Source: Laburnicola sp. R22_1
Lineage: Eukaryota > Ascomycota > Dothideomycetes > Pleosporales > Didymosphaeriaceae
Direction: 5' to 3'
Length of the DNA stretch: 64,000 nucleotides
Assembly: GCA_014281115.1 (NCBI GenBank)
Contig: JACONQ010000006.1
Location: 1,426,001-1,490,000 of the forward strand
Shown: positions 10,801 through 21,771 of the stretch, piece after piece
How positions within the stretch are numbered: position 1 is the first letter of the stretch
Layout of the letters: every line of letters starts with the position of its first letter
Notes under the pieces: model-generated
Seen by the model: the letters and a program-made list of their open reading frames with translations, nothing else
Told to the model about the DNA's origin: nothing
The model's database searches: none
Made by a program: the position numbers and the translations under genes

Positions 10801-12154
10801 ATAAAATTTGCATAATAGTGTTAGCTATTACCTTGCTAGTATATACGCTAACTAGCTACGGTAATATAATAAAAAGGTTAACTATTATCTTAAGCGTTAG
10901 CATAGTATATAATAATAGTAAAGAAGCCATATTTACCGCCTTTAGTTATCTAACTATTAAAGCTCACGTGTATCTTGCTGCTTGCCTTAGACAACGCGCG
11001 CTTAACCTAAGGCTATAGCCAGCTATAGAGCCTTATTATAAAAGCCAACACACTATTGTAAGACTTCTATAGCGCTGCCTCTGCCTCTAGATTAGCGAAC
11101 CTTATTATTGCGTAGAAGAACTTAGTCTTAAACTTGCGCAAAGGTCTATTATTGTTAACTAGCCATAGCACTACAGCCTACTAAAAATCTTGTATGTTAA
11201 AGTTACCTAGCTCCTAATAGACCTCTTAGCTAAGTGTAAGACCTTTATTAAGTGTTATCTATATAGATTGTTAGCTAGATTTGCGCTCTGTTTAGTATAT
11301 AATAGGGCTATCCTTACTAAGTCTATGGTCGCGCTAGTTGCTAGCGAGGTGTAAGATAGCGGCGCTGGTTATAAGAGTAACCTAGTATAAGCTGCCTTTT
11401 TACTTATTAATATAGTAGTACCTGTATAGGAAGTAGAGCTTTTTAGACTTAGTGTGCTTCTTCTAAATTTGCTAGCTATACCTATACACCTAGCTAGGAG
11501 TGCCTTAAGGCATAGTAAGAGGTAGCGCAAAGCCCTTTAATTGCGGCTAGTTAACACTATTAAAGTTAGTAAAGTTAATAGGCGGCGCAGCGTCTTCCTC
11601 TACTAAAGCCTTTGTAGCAGCACTGCTAAAAGCGCGCGGTTAAATAGTGGCTATAGGCGGCTTATTAGCCACTAACTACGACTCCTAGACTGGCTTATTA
11701 GTGGGCTAAAAGGCCTATAAGACTTAGAGTATAGGCTGTAGTAATGCCCGCCAAGCGCGCTCCTCCAGCTAAATTGGCGGCTCTATAGACAGCTTTAGCA
11801 TACTTTCTAGCAGCTCTATAGGCTCTATAGACGATTCTAGCGCGTGTTTAGGCACCTTAATAGGCGACTCTGTTGGCTAGGTTAGCTAGGTGTCGTCGCC
11901 TTCACGCTTCTTATCTATGGGCTTGGGCGTGCGATGGGGGCGTTTAGGGGGGTTGCCGGCTTCTTTAGCGGCCTTAAGGCTACGTTTAGGGGCTATGGTA
12001 AGCGTAAAGGTAAGCAAAGGCGCAAGAAAATAAGCTATTAGTAAGAAATAGTAAGCTAAAGTATAGGGTTAGGTAGTTATTAACGCGTTATAGGACGCGT
12101 TGTAGTATATAAAAAGTACGCGATAGCTGTCTTACTAAGCTAGCTATAACACTA

Positions 12155-14290
12155 CTATATTTCCTCGCTTAACGCATAGACCCTACTTAACGCATAGTTA
12201 GCACCAAAAATCTCTATACTTTTAACCCTTATAACTCTACTAATATGGACCCAATTAACGCAGCTATTAAAGCTTTAAGATCCCTAAAGCTAGGAGAACG
12301 TCCTAATATATCTCAGGTTGCGCGAGAGTATAGCGTTAAGCGATCGCGACTCTTAAAGCGTTTTCGCGGGGTGCAGAGCACCTATGCGTCCCAGATAAAA
12401 GAAAAGCGACTCCTTAACTCTATATAGGAAAAACAGCTACTATAGTATATTAAAAAGCTATGTATATAAGGCCTACCTCCTATAAGAGAGATAATATAAA
12501 ATTTCGCAGCAGAAATAGCCTATTAAGAGCTAGAAAAACACTAGGTTAATCGCTATATTGCGCGGCATTAAATTAATCTTATATTGTAATAGATATCTAG
12601 TATTAATAACTAGCGCCACAAAGCTAATTTAGCCTTTAAATACGCCCTCTATTTTAAGCTTTTAGACGATAAGATTAAGCAGTATAACATCGCGCTATTA
12701 AATACATACAATATAAATAAGAAGGGCTTCTTAATTAGGGTAGTGTTAAGAATAAAGCGCGTATTCTCCCTACGCTAGTATAATTAGGGTAGCGTTAAGT
12801 AGATACTTTAGAATAGTAATAGAAAGTAAATTACAACGATAGCTTATATATGCGCTAATAGTAGCTCTCTTAATTCTGCCCTTATATATTAGGCAGCTTC
12901 TGGCAATATTTAGGACACCTAGTTGCAGAATTTTAATCCTTAAGAGCACCGCGCCTTCTTTGCCTTATTACCTTTAGGATGGACAAACAACGAACTTGGC
13001 ATTGCCTGGCTTAAGAGGTGCTTTTAGGAGGAGACTAAGACAAAGGCAAAACGCGACTATAGGCTCCTTATTCTTAATAGGCATAGCTCGCATATTATAA
13101 TAGAGTTTATTAAGTTCTGCGATTAAAATAGAATCCTTCTAGCTATCTATCCGCCGCATTTAACTTATACGCTGCAGCCTCTAGATGTCTGCCTTTTTAA
13201 GCCTCCCTTAGCTGCATATACTAAAGAGCTCTCCTAATTTATGTATAACAGCTAGGGCCTTATATCTATTACTAAGCGCGACTTCTTTCGCTTCTTCTAT
13301 AGGGCGTATAGGACCGCGTTTGCTAAGGAAACAATTATTAACTCATTTAGAGTTACTGGCATCTCTCCACTAGATAGCAACGCTATATTGAAGAAATTTA
13401 AGGATCTAGAGCCTAAGAGGCCATTAAGCAGTGATAGTACGTCTTTAGTACTCTCTGCAAGCGACTGGCGCAAGATTAAACAGCTCCTACAACAGGTAGT
13501 TAATGATATCTATAATAAACGCGCCTTATAGCTCTCTCACATAATACATGTAATTACGACTTAAAAACAGCTCCTTCAGCATGAAAACAACCGCCTTAAA
13601 GACGCCCTTATTAATGAGAAGAAGCGCCGTACGCGTGGCAAGGCATTACTACTTAAACCTTCCTAGAATTACGCTGGTGGCGCTGTCTTCTGGTCGCTAT
13701 CTAAAGTTGAAGCTGCCCGCAATCAACAAGTCCAAAAAGACGCCAAAGTAGAAGCACTACAACACTAGAAGGATCGCAATAAGCTAGCTAGGGAGCAGAA
13801 AAAGCAGGAGAAATAGGCTATGCTTTAGCAAAGAGCAGAAATAAGGATGGCTGCAAAGGAGATTAAATTGCAGGAAAAACAGCAAAAGGCTGCAGAGCGC
13901 AAAGAAGCCCTACTCGCCCACGCAGCTAAAAAGCAACTCCAGAATGATATACAATTAGCTAAAAAGGGTAAGGCGCGTAGCCTCACAGCTCCTGCACCTC
14001 CTACTTATATTATTGAGGACCTAGAGGCTGATGCTAAGGATCTATCCGTCATTAAAGGGGTGGTAGAGGCATCTGGCCCATCAACGCGCACGCGTACAGT
14101 ACGCCTCCCACAGAGGTATCGCACCTAATATATCGTTGCCAATCGATTAAAACGACTTTTAAGAATGCTACTACAAAAAATCTCGTGATAATTTGATCTA
14201 TATAGAGCTGTACAGCTTTAAAAGTAGTAGTAGTGGGCATCCTCAAACTGTGCGTTGAGTGGGGTCTGTGCGTTGAGCGGGGAAACATGG
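12155..14290 (+). mobile_element. pogo/Fot1-type DNA transposon (pogo-1), RIP-mutated
   Basis: The element has ~45-bp terminal inverted repeats and a TA target duplication (12153-12154 and 14291-14292). The right end, inverted, reads CCATGTTTCCCCGCTCAACG; the left end reads CTATATTTCCTCGCTTAACG. Nearly all differences are C-to-T at CpA or the complementary change. It is inserted in hAT-1, so it is younger than that element. Confidence 0.9.
12245..14128 (+). pseudogene. pogo/Fot1-type transposase (DDE_1 with N-terminal HTH), nonsense-riddled
   Basis: The reading frame spans 628 codons without any net frameshift; it is broken only by TAG/TAA stops, as RIP produces. Residues 1-60 form the psq/HTH-type DNA-binding region (PNISQVAREYSVKRSRLLKR). 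A CENP-B-like region follows. The DDE catalytic core is visible at about 13040-13200: YRLLILNRHSSHI, then FCDQNRILLAIYPPH and LQPLDVCLFKP. In active relatives the first of these reads DGHxSH; here Asp-Gly is replaced by Asn-Arg. The C-terminus is a charged coiled coil and ends RLPQRYRT, like pogo-2. Confidence 0.88.
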
Positions 14291-14528
14291 TAAGAAATCC
14301 ATTATTAGCTGCTATTACACCTATCCCAACAACCTTACCTCTATAGCAGCTGCAACACTATAGGTATGTTAAGCGAGTCAATCAAGATCAAATTATCTTG
14401 ACAAAAATTTACAGATTTGATTGTTTAGCTTATTAAAATAGCAGCGGAGACTCTTGTTTGGTTGAATTTGACCAAGTCAAACAAGATCAATCAAAATTTT
14501 GACGCATGCTTGATTACTGACAACTCTG

Positions 14529-14536
14529 ATCATGAC
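14529..14536. repeat. right 8-bp target-site duplication of hAT-1
   Basis: ATCATGAC, identical to 8767-8774. Confidence 0.9.
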
Positions 14537-15508
14537 GCGAGTGCGAGGTTATGCATGGGACAGGATATGTGTGTTGCGCGAGTAGGTGGTATATTTTTGT
14601 CACGCTACGCTAGAAATGTTGGGTAAGGAGGGAAGAAAGTCAGATGATAATGCCGTGTCCACTGGTTCAAGGCGGAGGTCTGACTAGCCTAGTCGCATAC
14701 CTAGGTATGGCCATGTTGTAAAGCATCAGAGCAACGTACGGAGGTTGTCCCCGTGTTCTGCGATGTGTATTCGATGATAGATGGCTATGTAGGCCACTTT
14801 GTGGACCAAGCCAGCCGTTCACAAAAAGACATCTAGGACCAAGAAAGCAACCCAACAAGCAAGGAGACAATACGAGCCTCACGAGCCACTATATCATGTC
14901 AACAGCAAATCATACTTTCAATAACCAACATCTCTCTCAAACAGCAGCTACAACACCATCCAGCAACGACCAAAAGGAACATCCAAAGAGAGGTAGACTC
15001 ACACTCGAGGATCAATACAAACCAAAAATCAATCCTCACTCTCACCACGCCCAAGAAAATCCCAAAACGGAAAGTGCAGCTCAACCCCCCTTCCCGAAAT
15101 CCACAACCCTCGTCAATACACATCCCAGTTACCCTCAGACCCCACAGTGTCTATGGACTTTATCATACTGCTCCTACAATCAATGTATCTAATACGTTTG
15201 CGCACGCACAAGGGGAAAATGTAGAGAGGAGAGAGTATAAGATTTTACGTAGGATGTAGGGATGTAGGGATGAAACAGTGCCACAAGCAGCGAGCGGGAT
15301 ACATGCAAGTCGCAACAATCCACCAACCACCACAGCGTGCAAATATCCAACAAGCCCCACACATCCACCAGTCGTCAGCAGCCGTCGACTCCCGAGCGAC
15401 GTGACTCACCCACCCATCCAATCCATCCCAACCAACCGACCATTTCCCAAACCCAGCGCCCAAACCATCACGTCGTCACCAAAAGCCCATCCACCCCTAC
15501 ACACCCTC
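14537..15508. other. intergenic region between hAT-1 and the ALT gene
   Basis: About 970 bases of normal composition. Frames at 14896-15192 (+) and 14667-14882 (-) are low-complexity and unsupported. The 3' UTR of the transaminase gene probably lies here. Confidence 0.4.
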
Positions 15509-17087
15509 TCACTTAAACTCCTCCATAAACTCCCTGTGGAACTTAACAATCCTCCCCGTCCACTCGGTCCCGGGCGCCAAAAACGTCGTCCGGAAGTGCA
15601 ACGTTCCTTCTTTCTGGCCGAAGCCCGAGCCCGCGACGACGCACACGCCCGTCGCGTCCAGCATGCGGAAGCAGTAGAACTCGTCTGGTTTGCGGTTTTC
15701 TTTCTTGGCCTGCTCGACGGCTTTGGGGGGGATGGTGATGGTCGGGAAGAGGTACATGGAGCCCTAAGGATAGATGTGTGAGTTGAGGAGCGAAGAAGGG
15801 GGTGTGGGTGTGGGGGAGGTGGGTTACGGACCTGTGGTTCATCGCACTTTACGCCTTCCATCTGCTTGAAGGCCTCGTAGAGCGCGTACGCACGCTCTTT
15901 CAGGCCGTTGAAGATACCATCGTATTCCTTCTTGTAGAGCTCGTAGCTCGGCTCGCCTTCCTTGGGCGGGTTAACCATCAGCTCGACGAGGCACTGGCCG
16001 ATGACTGGCGGGCACAGCTGGATGCTGATGAACTTGTAGACTTCGGCCGCGACCTCGGGGTCGAAGCCAATGAGCTCGAAGTAGCCGCCGCGGTGGCCGC
16101 ACTCGCCGACCATGCCCTTGGAGATGCTGTGCAGCGACGCGAGCTCGAGGTCGTCGAACTTGCCTGGCTTCTCCTTCTGCAGGTCCCTGAGGGCCTTTTT
16201 GAAGGAAATGAACTCGCCGATGAAGACGTTGGTCTGGTAAACTTCATCTGCGATGACGACGAGGGACTTCTCGGCCGCAAACTCCAGCACCGCTTTGATG
16301 TCTGCGGCAGGCAAGCTGGCGCCGGTGGGATTTCCAGGGTTGATGATGACGATGGCTTTGACGTCTGTGCCCTCTGAGACGGCCTTGTCGTAGGATGTTC
16401 GGATCGCCTCGAGGCTGGTACCCCACTGCTGGCTCTCGTCCAAGTAGTATGGTACGCATTTGGCGTTGAGCAAGGAAAGGGTGGCGGTGTAGAGGGGGTA
16501 CTGCGGGATGGGGACCATGACACCAGTGTTAGGCGATGCGCAGATGACATGCATGAGGGTGTTCACGCCGGAGGAGGCACCATTGCTGAGATAGACGTCC
16601 TTGAAGCTTGCGGGGTAACCGTCTCGTCCTACTCGGGTCAGCACTGTGTATTCCAAAAACCGGCAGCATACATACTCTCAATGTACTTTGCAACGCTTTC
16701 CCTGATTTCTGGAGCACCCTGGCTCTGACTGTATGCTCCTACGCTCTTGACCTCCTTCAATAACCACCTCGCCCTCTCAAAAACATCCGACTTGTATCCA
16801 AGACTCTTGACAAACACATCCTCATTGTCCAACAACAAAGGGTTCTCCAACAGACTGGCGACCTGGCGGAAGAAGGTAATGGGTTTCTGATCGAGCTGCT
16901 GCGGGTTGCCAATGTTTGCTGCAATGACAGTGTCGAAGGGCAAGTCCTGGCCCTCGCCTTTTGCCAGCTTCGCACGGTATTCCTCCGAACGGACGGCTAG
17001 CTCACCGCGGACGGCATACTGGGCCTCTTTGACGTGGGGGTTGATATTCGCGAGGGAGAGGGCACGGCGGGGCTCGGTGGACGACAT
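15509..17087 (-). CDS. alanine aminotransferase (glutamate-pyruvate transaminase)
   Basis: Three exons (16676-17087, 15832-16628, 15509-15763) give 487 residues, the normal length for eukaryotic ALT. It interconverts alanine + 2-oxoglutarate with pyruvate + glutamate using PLP. Family features in order: NPHVKEAQYAVRGELAVRS at the N-terminus; NIGNPQQLDQKPITFFRQV; GYPASFKDVYLSNGASSGV; PGNPTGASL; VIADEVYQTNVF; and the PLP-lysine/ALT signature SISKGMVGECGHRGGYFE. The C-terminus FHREFMEEFK is typical. Both introns are phase-consistent (ESVAKYIE-RRDG and CDEPQ-GSMY). The N-terminus (MSSTEPRRALSL) has no obvious mitochondrial presequence, so I infer a cytosolic form. A GAA-repeat tract lies just upstream of the start. 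Confidence 0.95.
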
Positions 17088-17195
17088 GGTACGATGCGGC
17101 GGGGCAACTCTATACAAAACTGTATGCAAGAATTCGTGAGTGAACGATGGGAAAAAGTTGCAAGCAACAGGCACAAAGCACAGCTAAGTGTAGAA

Positions 17196-17240
17196 TATCA
17201 AGAAGGAGAAGAAGAAGAAGAAGAAGAAGAAGAAGAAGCA
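17196..17240 (+). repeat. (GAA)n microsatellite in the 5' flank of the ALT gene
   Basis: About ten consecutive GAA triplets begin about 110 bases upstream of the ALT start codon; on the transcribed strand this is a (TTC)n tract. Confidence 0.8.
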
Positions 17241-17955
17241 GAAGCACGCTTGCTTTTGGCAGAACAAAACGCCATGGGGTATAATTTTTCTGCTGCATGG
17301 GTTGCCCCACTAGGTACCGAAGGTAGTGCACTGCACGCCCAAGTCTGCATCCAGAACAAGCGCCTTGGGCCCAGAAAAGCGGTGGGAAGGAAAAGACGGT
17401 ACCTCGGGCGCCCACGCCCACCGATGCATTCGCCCGTTTCCAGCCATTGGTGTTGATTGTTTGCCTCGCAGCGACGATGGATGACTGCCACCAGCGAGCC
17501 GATGACGGCGACATGGTCGCAGAACCCTGGCCCTTATCGGCGGCTCCAGGCAGAGATCAGCTCCCCCCTGCAGTGTGCACGCACGTAACAGTGTGCGATC
17601 GGGTACGAGATGTTCTGGATGGTGAAGGGTGGGAGGGAAATCAACAATGACAACTTCCGTAGGGTATCAGCCAAAAAATCAGTAAGAGGCACCGTCAACA
17701 CTAATCATCGGCGCGTCCAAGGTACCGCGCTTCCTCGCGGGGTGCCGAACGCAGGGACCAGCATGAGACGCTGTCACACCGCATCGCCGGCAGCCATGTG
17801 GTGAGCGAGCACAGCAAAACAAAACAAAACAAAACACGGCCATGGCATCAGAAAACCTGAGATACTCGGATGGCTTTTTGCCTGGTGGTCGTGCGAGCAG
17901 TCGTCGGGCCGCTTGAACCCCATCTAGCTAATTCTACATTTCGTAGCCTGCACCC
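17241..17955. other. intergenic region between ALT and RPN7
   Basis: ALT promoter region and RPN7 3' flank. AAAACAAAACAAAACAAAAC-like A-rich repeats occur at about 17816-17835. No gene seen. Confidence 0.4.
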
Positions 17956-19513
17956 TCAACCACGCTCACTACCCCGTAATCGGACCGCCTGTCCGTACTT
18001 CTGCAGCTTCGTAATCAGCTGATCACCCTGCTTCACCACATCTACGTATTGCTTGTTCTTGTCGTCGGGCCGGTTCGTCTCGATAATGCCCTTGACGCGA
18101 TCGATGGTGCATGGTATGCGGTCGGCAGCAATGAACTTTGCAAGGTCCCTGGACACGTTAGAGCTAGCACCCGTTTGCGCCATCCATGTACTTACTTGTC
18201 GAGGAAGTCGACAGTGACGCCGAAGTCGTTGGCCATGCTCTGCAGACCCACTACGCGGTACGACTGAAGTAGCTGCTGGTAGCCTCGCAGGCGCATCTCC
18301 CGCACGTACCAGCTCCGGTGCTCGAAGAGGTACCGGTCCTGGCTCAGGAAGTTGACCTCCACCTCAGCGAGAGCCCCGAAGAAGTTCTTATAGTCGCCCT
18401 CGTACAGGCTCTTGACTAGCTTCGCAAGCGGAGCGAAGTCGATGGACACCTCCTGGGTATCCTGCTGCCCGCCCAGCGTGGTCAGGTTCACCGCAGCGGG
18501 CACAGGAGTCGCTGTAGATCCCAAGGCATCTGCCATCTCTTCATCGCCGGCCGCGGGACCAGCAGACGTAAGGCCGCTTATTGCCGACAGCTTGTCTTCG
18601 GTGCCGCCAACAATTGCCTTGATCTCCGGTGCGTCGACGACCTTTGACTTGAAATCGACCCGCTTGAGCGATACGGACCCCGCCAGAATGGCATATGTGA
18701 CTAGGGAGGAGTAGTTGCAGAGCTCGTAGCTGGTGAATGTAGACAGACTGTCGAGAAGCAAAGGTGCGCCCTGGGCGTGTGCCCGAACGGTGAGGAGGTG
18801 CAGTCCGTGGTATGCCTTGAGACGATTTCGACGGTCCCAGTCGCCACCGCTTTCTACAAGCGCGCTCGCTCGGTCGATCGTCTTTTTGACCAATACTTTG
18901 TCTCCGAAGAAAAGTCCGATGCGTATTATGGCAAGGACGAGGTCGATCTTGGTCCCTAGAATGCCCGTCTTCTCAAAGATGGCCTCGTAACTAGCGATAG
19001 CTTTCTCCTACATCAGATTTAGTAAACACCCCCAAACCCAGGGCTAGACCTGCCCACCTTGTCGCCAATGCGATTGTACAGTTCGGCGCGTTTTCCCCGC
19101 GCAGCCTGCACCTCTGTCTCGCCAGCCTTCTCCGCTGCCTCGTCTTCCTCCTTCTGTATAGCCTCAAGTTCCTTCTCGTTTTCGGCCTTCAGACTCTCGT
19201 ATAGCTTTTCGTCCCACGCCAGCGGCACCTCGACGTTGGGGTTCTTCGTGGCGAGCATGGTCGTTACACTCGACGACGGTCTCCGGTGGCCAGTCGGCTG
19301 CTGTGCGCTGCCTTCGCCCGGGGCATTCAGCACACCCTCCACCGGATGTGCGAGATACCGGTAAAGCGGTGCCATTTTCTTGTCCTGGATGACATCTTGC
19401 AGCGACTTGAGCGAGGCTTGTTTGGCGGATTTTGAAGACGAGGGATTGGTGAGCTGGAAGATGTGCTGGGCCAGCTGCAGATCCGGATATTTTGCAAACT
19501 GCGGATCACCCAT
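17956..19513 (-). CDS. RPN7: 26S proteasome regulatory subunit Rpn7 (PSMD6)
   Basis: Exons 19058-19513, 18196-19007 and 17956-18148 give 486 residues. Rpn7 is a PCI-domain subunit of the proteasome lid. The N-terminal half is helical repeat (ASYEAIFEKTGILGTKIDLV, RIGLFFGDKVLVKKTIDRA). YHGLHLLTVRAH, then FTSYELCNYSSLVTYAIL, lead into the C-terminal PCI domain, seen as FFGALAEVEVNFLSQDRYL, MANDFGVTVDFLDK, FIAADRIPCTIDRVKGIIET and a final KQGDQLITKLQKYGQ helix. Residues ~290-330 include an Ala/Pro-rich insert (GLTSAGPAAGDEEMADALGS) that is longer than in yeast. Both introns have consensus ends; the second is GTAAGT..CCAG. It is divergent from the capping methyltransferase across about 350 bases. 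Confidence 0.95.
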
Positions 19514-19861
19514 CTTGAGCTATTTGACGGATGCAGCGAAGTCGATGGGGCAGATTAGAGGAGTATGAGCGGGATGGCGGGCGATGTTTTGGTGGGTTGA
19601 AGTTCCGGTGGGAAGCTGCGATGATGCTCCGGCGAAACTTCGGTAGGCGCGATCGACCAGCTAAAAGTGGATCCGGGCACCCTGCCCTCAACAATGCCAT
19701 ACGCCTTCACTTGCTGTCTCTACAATCTTTCACTTCAAATCAACGACACTCTCTGCCTTCGCTTATAGACTTCTATTACTTTTTGAGACTCCAACAACTC
19801 CGTTGGTTTTGATAAAACCACGTCACCTATACAGATTCGAAGAGCTACACGCGACTCAACA
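19514..19861. promoter_or_regulatory. shared divergent promoter of RPN7 and the cap methyltransferase
   Basis: About 350 bases separate the two start codons. I see no TATA box. Pyrimidine-rich runs precede the + strand start. I could not identify a proteasome-associated control element with confidence. Confidence 0.45.
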
Positions 19862-21268
19862 ATGGCCGGCCCAGAGCGAGGCACCAAGCGCGCGCGCTCA
19901 CCCTCTCGGTCGCCTTCGCGATCGCGATCACGATCACCACCGCGACAAAGGAAAAGGCCTGGCGCTGGCTCGCGCATCACGGCTACTGACCGTGAAGCTG
20001 CCCGCCAACGACAGGTCGAGCGGGAGCAAGAAGCGGAGAGGAGAGCGCAGCAAGAAGCAGCACAGCGGGGTGTGCATGATGTGGTCAAACAGCACTACAA
20101 CATGGTTCCGGAACGAGGCCGCGATTGGCGTGTGACCGACTCGAAGATCAAAGGCCTGCGCAGCTTCAACAACTGGGTCAAATCATCAACCATCACCAAG
20201 TTCATTGGCGACGAGCGAAACCTCAAGATCATGGACATTGGGTGCGGCAAGGGTGGTGATTTGCAGAAATGGCAGGCGTCGCGGAAGGTTGCGTTGTATG
20301 TGGGCGCGGATCCCGCCGACGTCTCGATCAAGCAAGCGAGGGAACGGCACGAGCAGATGCGGAAGCGAACAAAGGGGCGCGTATTCCACGCAGAGTTCTT
20401 TGCAAAGGACTGCTTCGGCGAGCGGCTCGACACAATCCCCATCGTCAAAGAAGTTGGGTTCGATCCCACAGTCGGACCGGGAAACGCGGCCAGCCAGCGA
20501 TGGGGCGGGGGAGGCTTTGACATGGTCACCATGATGTTCTGCATGCACTACGCCTTCGAGAACGAGGAGAAGGCGAGGGGCATGTTGAAGAACGTGTCAG
20601 GGGCTCTGAAGAGGGGTGGCCGCTTCATTGGCACCATTCCCAACTCCGATGTCCTTTCCGCGAAGGTTATTGAGCACCACAAAGCGAATGGCACAGCGGT
20701 CCCTGAAAAGAATGGAACAGCCGATGACGAAGATGACGACCGCCCTACTTTCGCCAGTGACGATGAGGATGATTGGGATCCGGAGAAGAGCCTAGACAGT
20801 CCCAAGCCCAACGGCACAGAGGCGGATGGTGCAACAGGACCAAGCGGCGACAAAGGCAAGGCGAAGCAAGAGGATGATCAAGAGGATGGTCAGGTTGAAG
20901 AGGAAGGCTTCGAATGGGGCAACTCCATCTACAGGGTCAAGTTTCCCGGAAAGACACCACCAGATGGCACCTTCAGGCCTCCCTTCGGCTGGAAATACTT
21001 CTACTTCCTCGAGGAGGCCGTAGAAGAAGTACCTGAATACGTTGTCCCTTGGGAAGCTTTCCGTGCACTAGCAGAAGACTACAACCTTGAACTGCAATAC
21101 CGGAAGCCATTTAGGGAGGTTTGGGACGAGCAGAAGGACGATCCAGAGCTAGGGCCGCTGAGCGAGAGAATGGGTGTGCGTGAGCGCGGTGGTGGACGTC
21201 TGCTGACTTCAGAGGAGGAGCTGGATGCTGCGGATTTCTACCACACTTTTTGTTTTTACAAGGTGTAA
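19862..21268 (+). CDS. ABD1: mRNA cap guanine-N7 methyltransferase
   Basis: This single exon encodes 468 residues. The enzyme methylates the guanine of the 5' mRNA cap at N7 using S-adenosylmethionine, in the nucleus. The first ~85 residues are an Arg/Ser-rich basic tail (SRSPSRSRSRSPPRQRKRPG) followed by a charged helix. The catalytic domain starts at HYNMVPERGRDWR and LRSFNNWVKSSTI. SAM motif I is IMDIGCGKGGDLQKW, then VGADPADVSIKQARERH and FDMVTMMFCMHYAFE. GGRFIGTIPNSD and a C-terminal DFYHTFCFYKV complete the family pattern. An acidic, low-complexity insert (residues ~290-350, DDEDDDRPTFASDDEDDWD) interrupts the domain, as in other filamentous fungi. Confidence 0.95.
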   Translation: MAGPERGTKRARSPSRSPSRSRSRSPPRQRKRPGAGSRITATDREAARQRQVEREQEAERRAQQEAAQRGVHDVVKQHYNMVPERGRDWRVTDSKIKGLRSFNNWVKSSTITKFIGDERNLKIMDIGCGKGGDLQKWQASRKVALYVGADPADVSIKQARERHEQMRKRTKGRVFHAEFFAKDCFGERLDTIPIVKEVGFDPTVGPGNAASQRWGGGGFDMVTMMFCMHYAFENEEKARGMLKNVSGALKRGGRFIGTIPNSDVLSAKVIEHHKANGTAVPEKNGTADDEDDDRPTFASDDEDDWDPEKSLDSPKPNGTEADGATGPSGDKGKAKQEDDQEDGQVEEEGFEWGNSIYRVKFPGKTPPDGTFRPPFGWKYFYFLEEAVEEVPEYVVPWEAFRALAEDYNLELQYRKPFREVWDEQKDDPELGPLSERMGVRERGGGRLLTSEEELDAADFYHTFCFYKV

Positions 21269-21771
21269 TAGTGAGCACACATGGGGATTGGACTCTTATG
21301 TACTTGCAAGGTGGGGCCGCGCTTGGATGGGACCTCCAGGCCTCGGGGAGGAAAATTCTCCTTGGTTTGATATCCTTGACTATCGGATGCATCTATAGGA
21401 GTCACCTGTTTTCACATCAAATCAAGTCTATGCCAATAATTTAGAAATTTCATGTGAAAGACTTACCGATCTCACTTAATTTGCTTGCTCGGTCGGACTC
21501 GGGATCCCGTGACCATGTGAGCTCATACGCAACGAATTGCCGAGGTGACAACGGCTTTGAATCACAGGCTTCCCCGGACGCAGAACCGCAACACCCCCCT
21601 CGACTTTTACCTTTATTCCATTACTGCAGCACTTCACAGCACTACACGAAACTACGCCTCCCTCGTCACTCCCGCGCAGCTCTAATCGAGCTGACATCAA
21701 GTTGCACGCTGGACCGCTCTCCCTCGAGATACCTACTCGGATTCGTCGTCGACAGTGACGAGGCAGACAAG
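21269..21771. other. intergenic region between cap methyltransferase and PEX11
   Basis: About 500 bases of 3' flank and promoter for PEX11. A frame at 21454-21921 overlaps the true start and is unsupported. Confidence 0.4.

Larger units (their letters stand above)
8775..14528 (-). mobile_element. hAT-family DNA transposon (hAT-1), degenerate, with two nested insertions
   Basis: The ends read CAGAGTTGTCAACAATCAA and, inverted, CAGAGTTGTCAGTAATCAAG. They are flanked by the 8-bp duplication ATCATGAC. Transposase coding is on the minus strand and very AT-rich with many stops. Recognisable pieces near 10570-10620 and 10190-10360 read FKINSNKLDYFVLNNA and then RLRYACHILNLISQTIIFGR, matching hAT-2 at 45850-46000 (GYFVLNNATNNN, HCACYIINLAAQQIIF). 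A solo LTR (10361-10557) and a pogo-type element (12155-14290) are inserted inside. Element length without them is about 3.4 kb. Base composition is far more AT-rich than neighbouring genes, as expected after RIP. Confidence 0.88.

Noticed and set aside
15278..16656. Long + and - strand frames over the ALT gene
   Set aside because: They are GC-rich shadows of the aminotransferase exons without family motifs.
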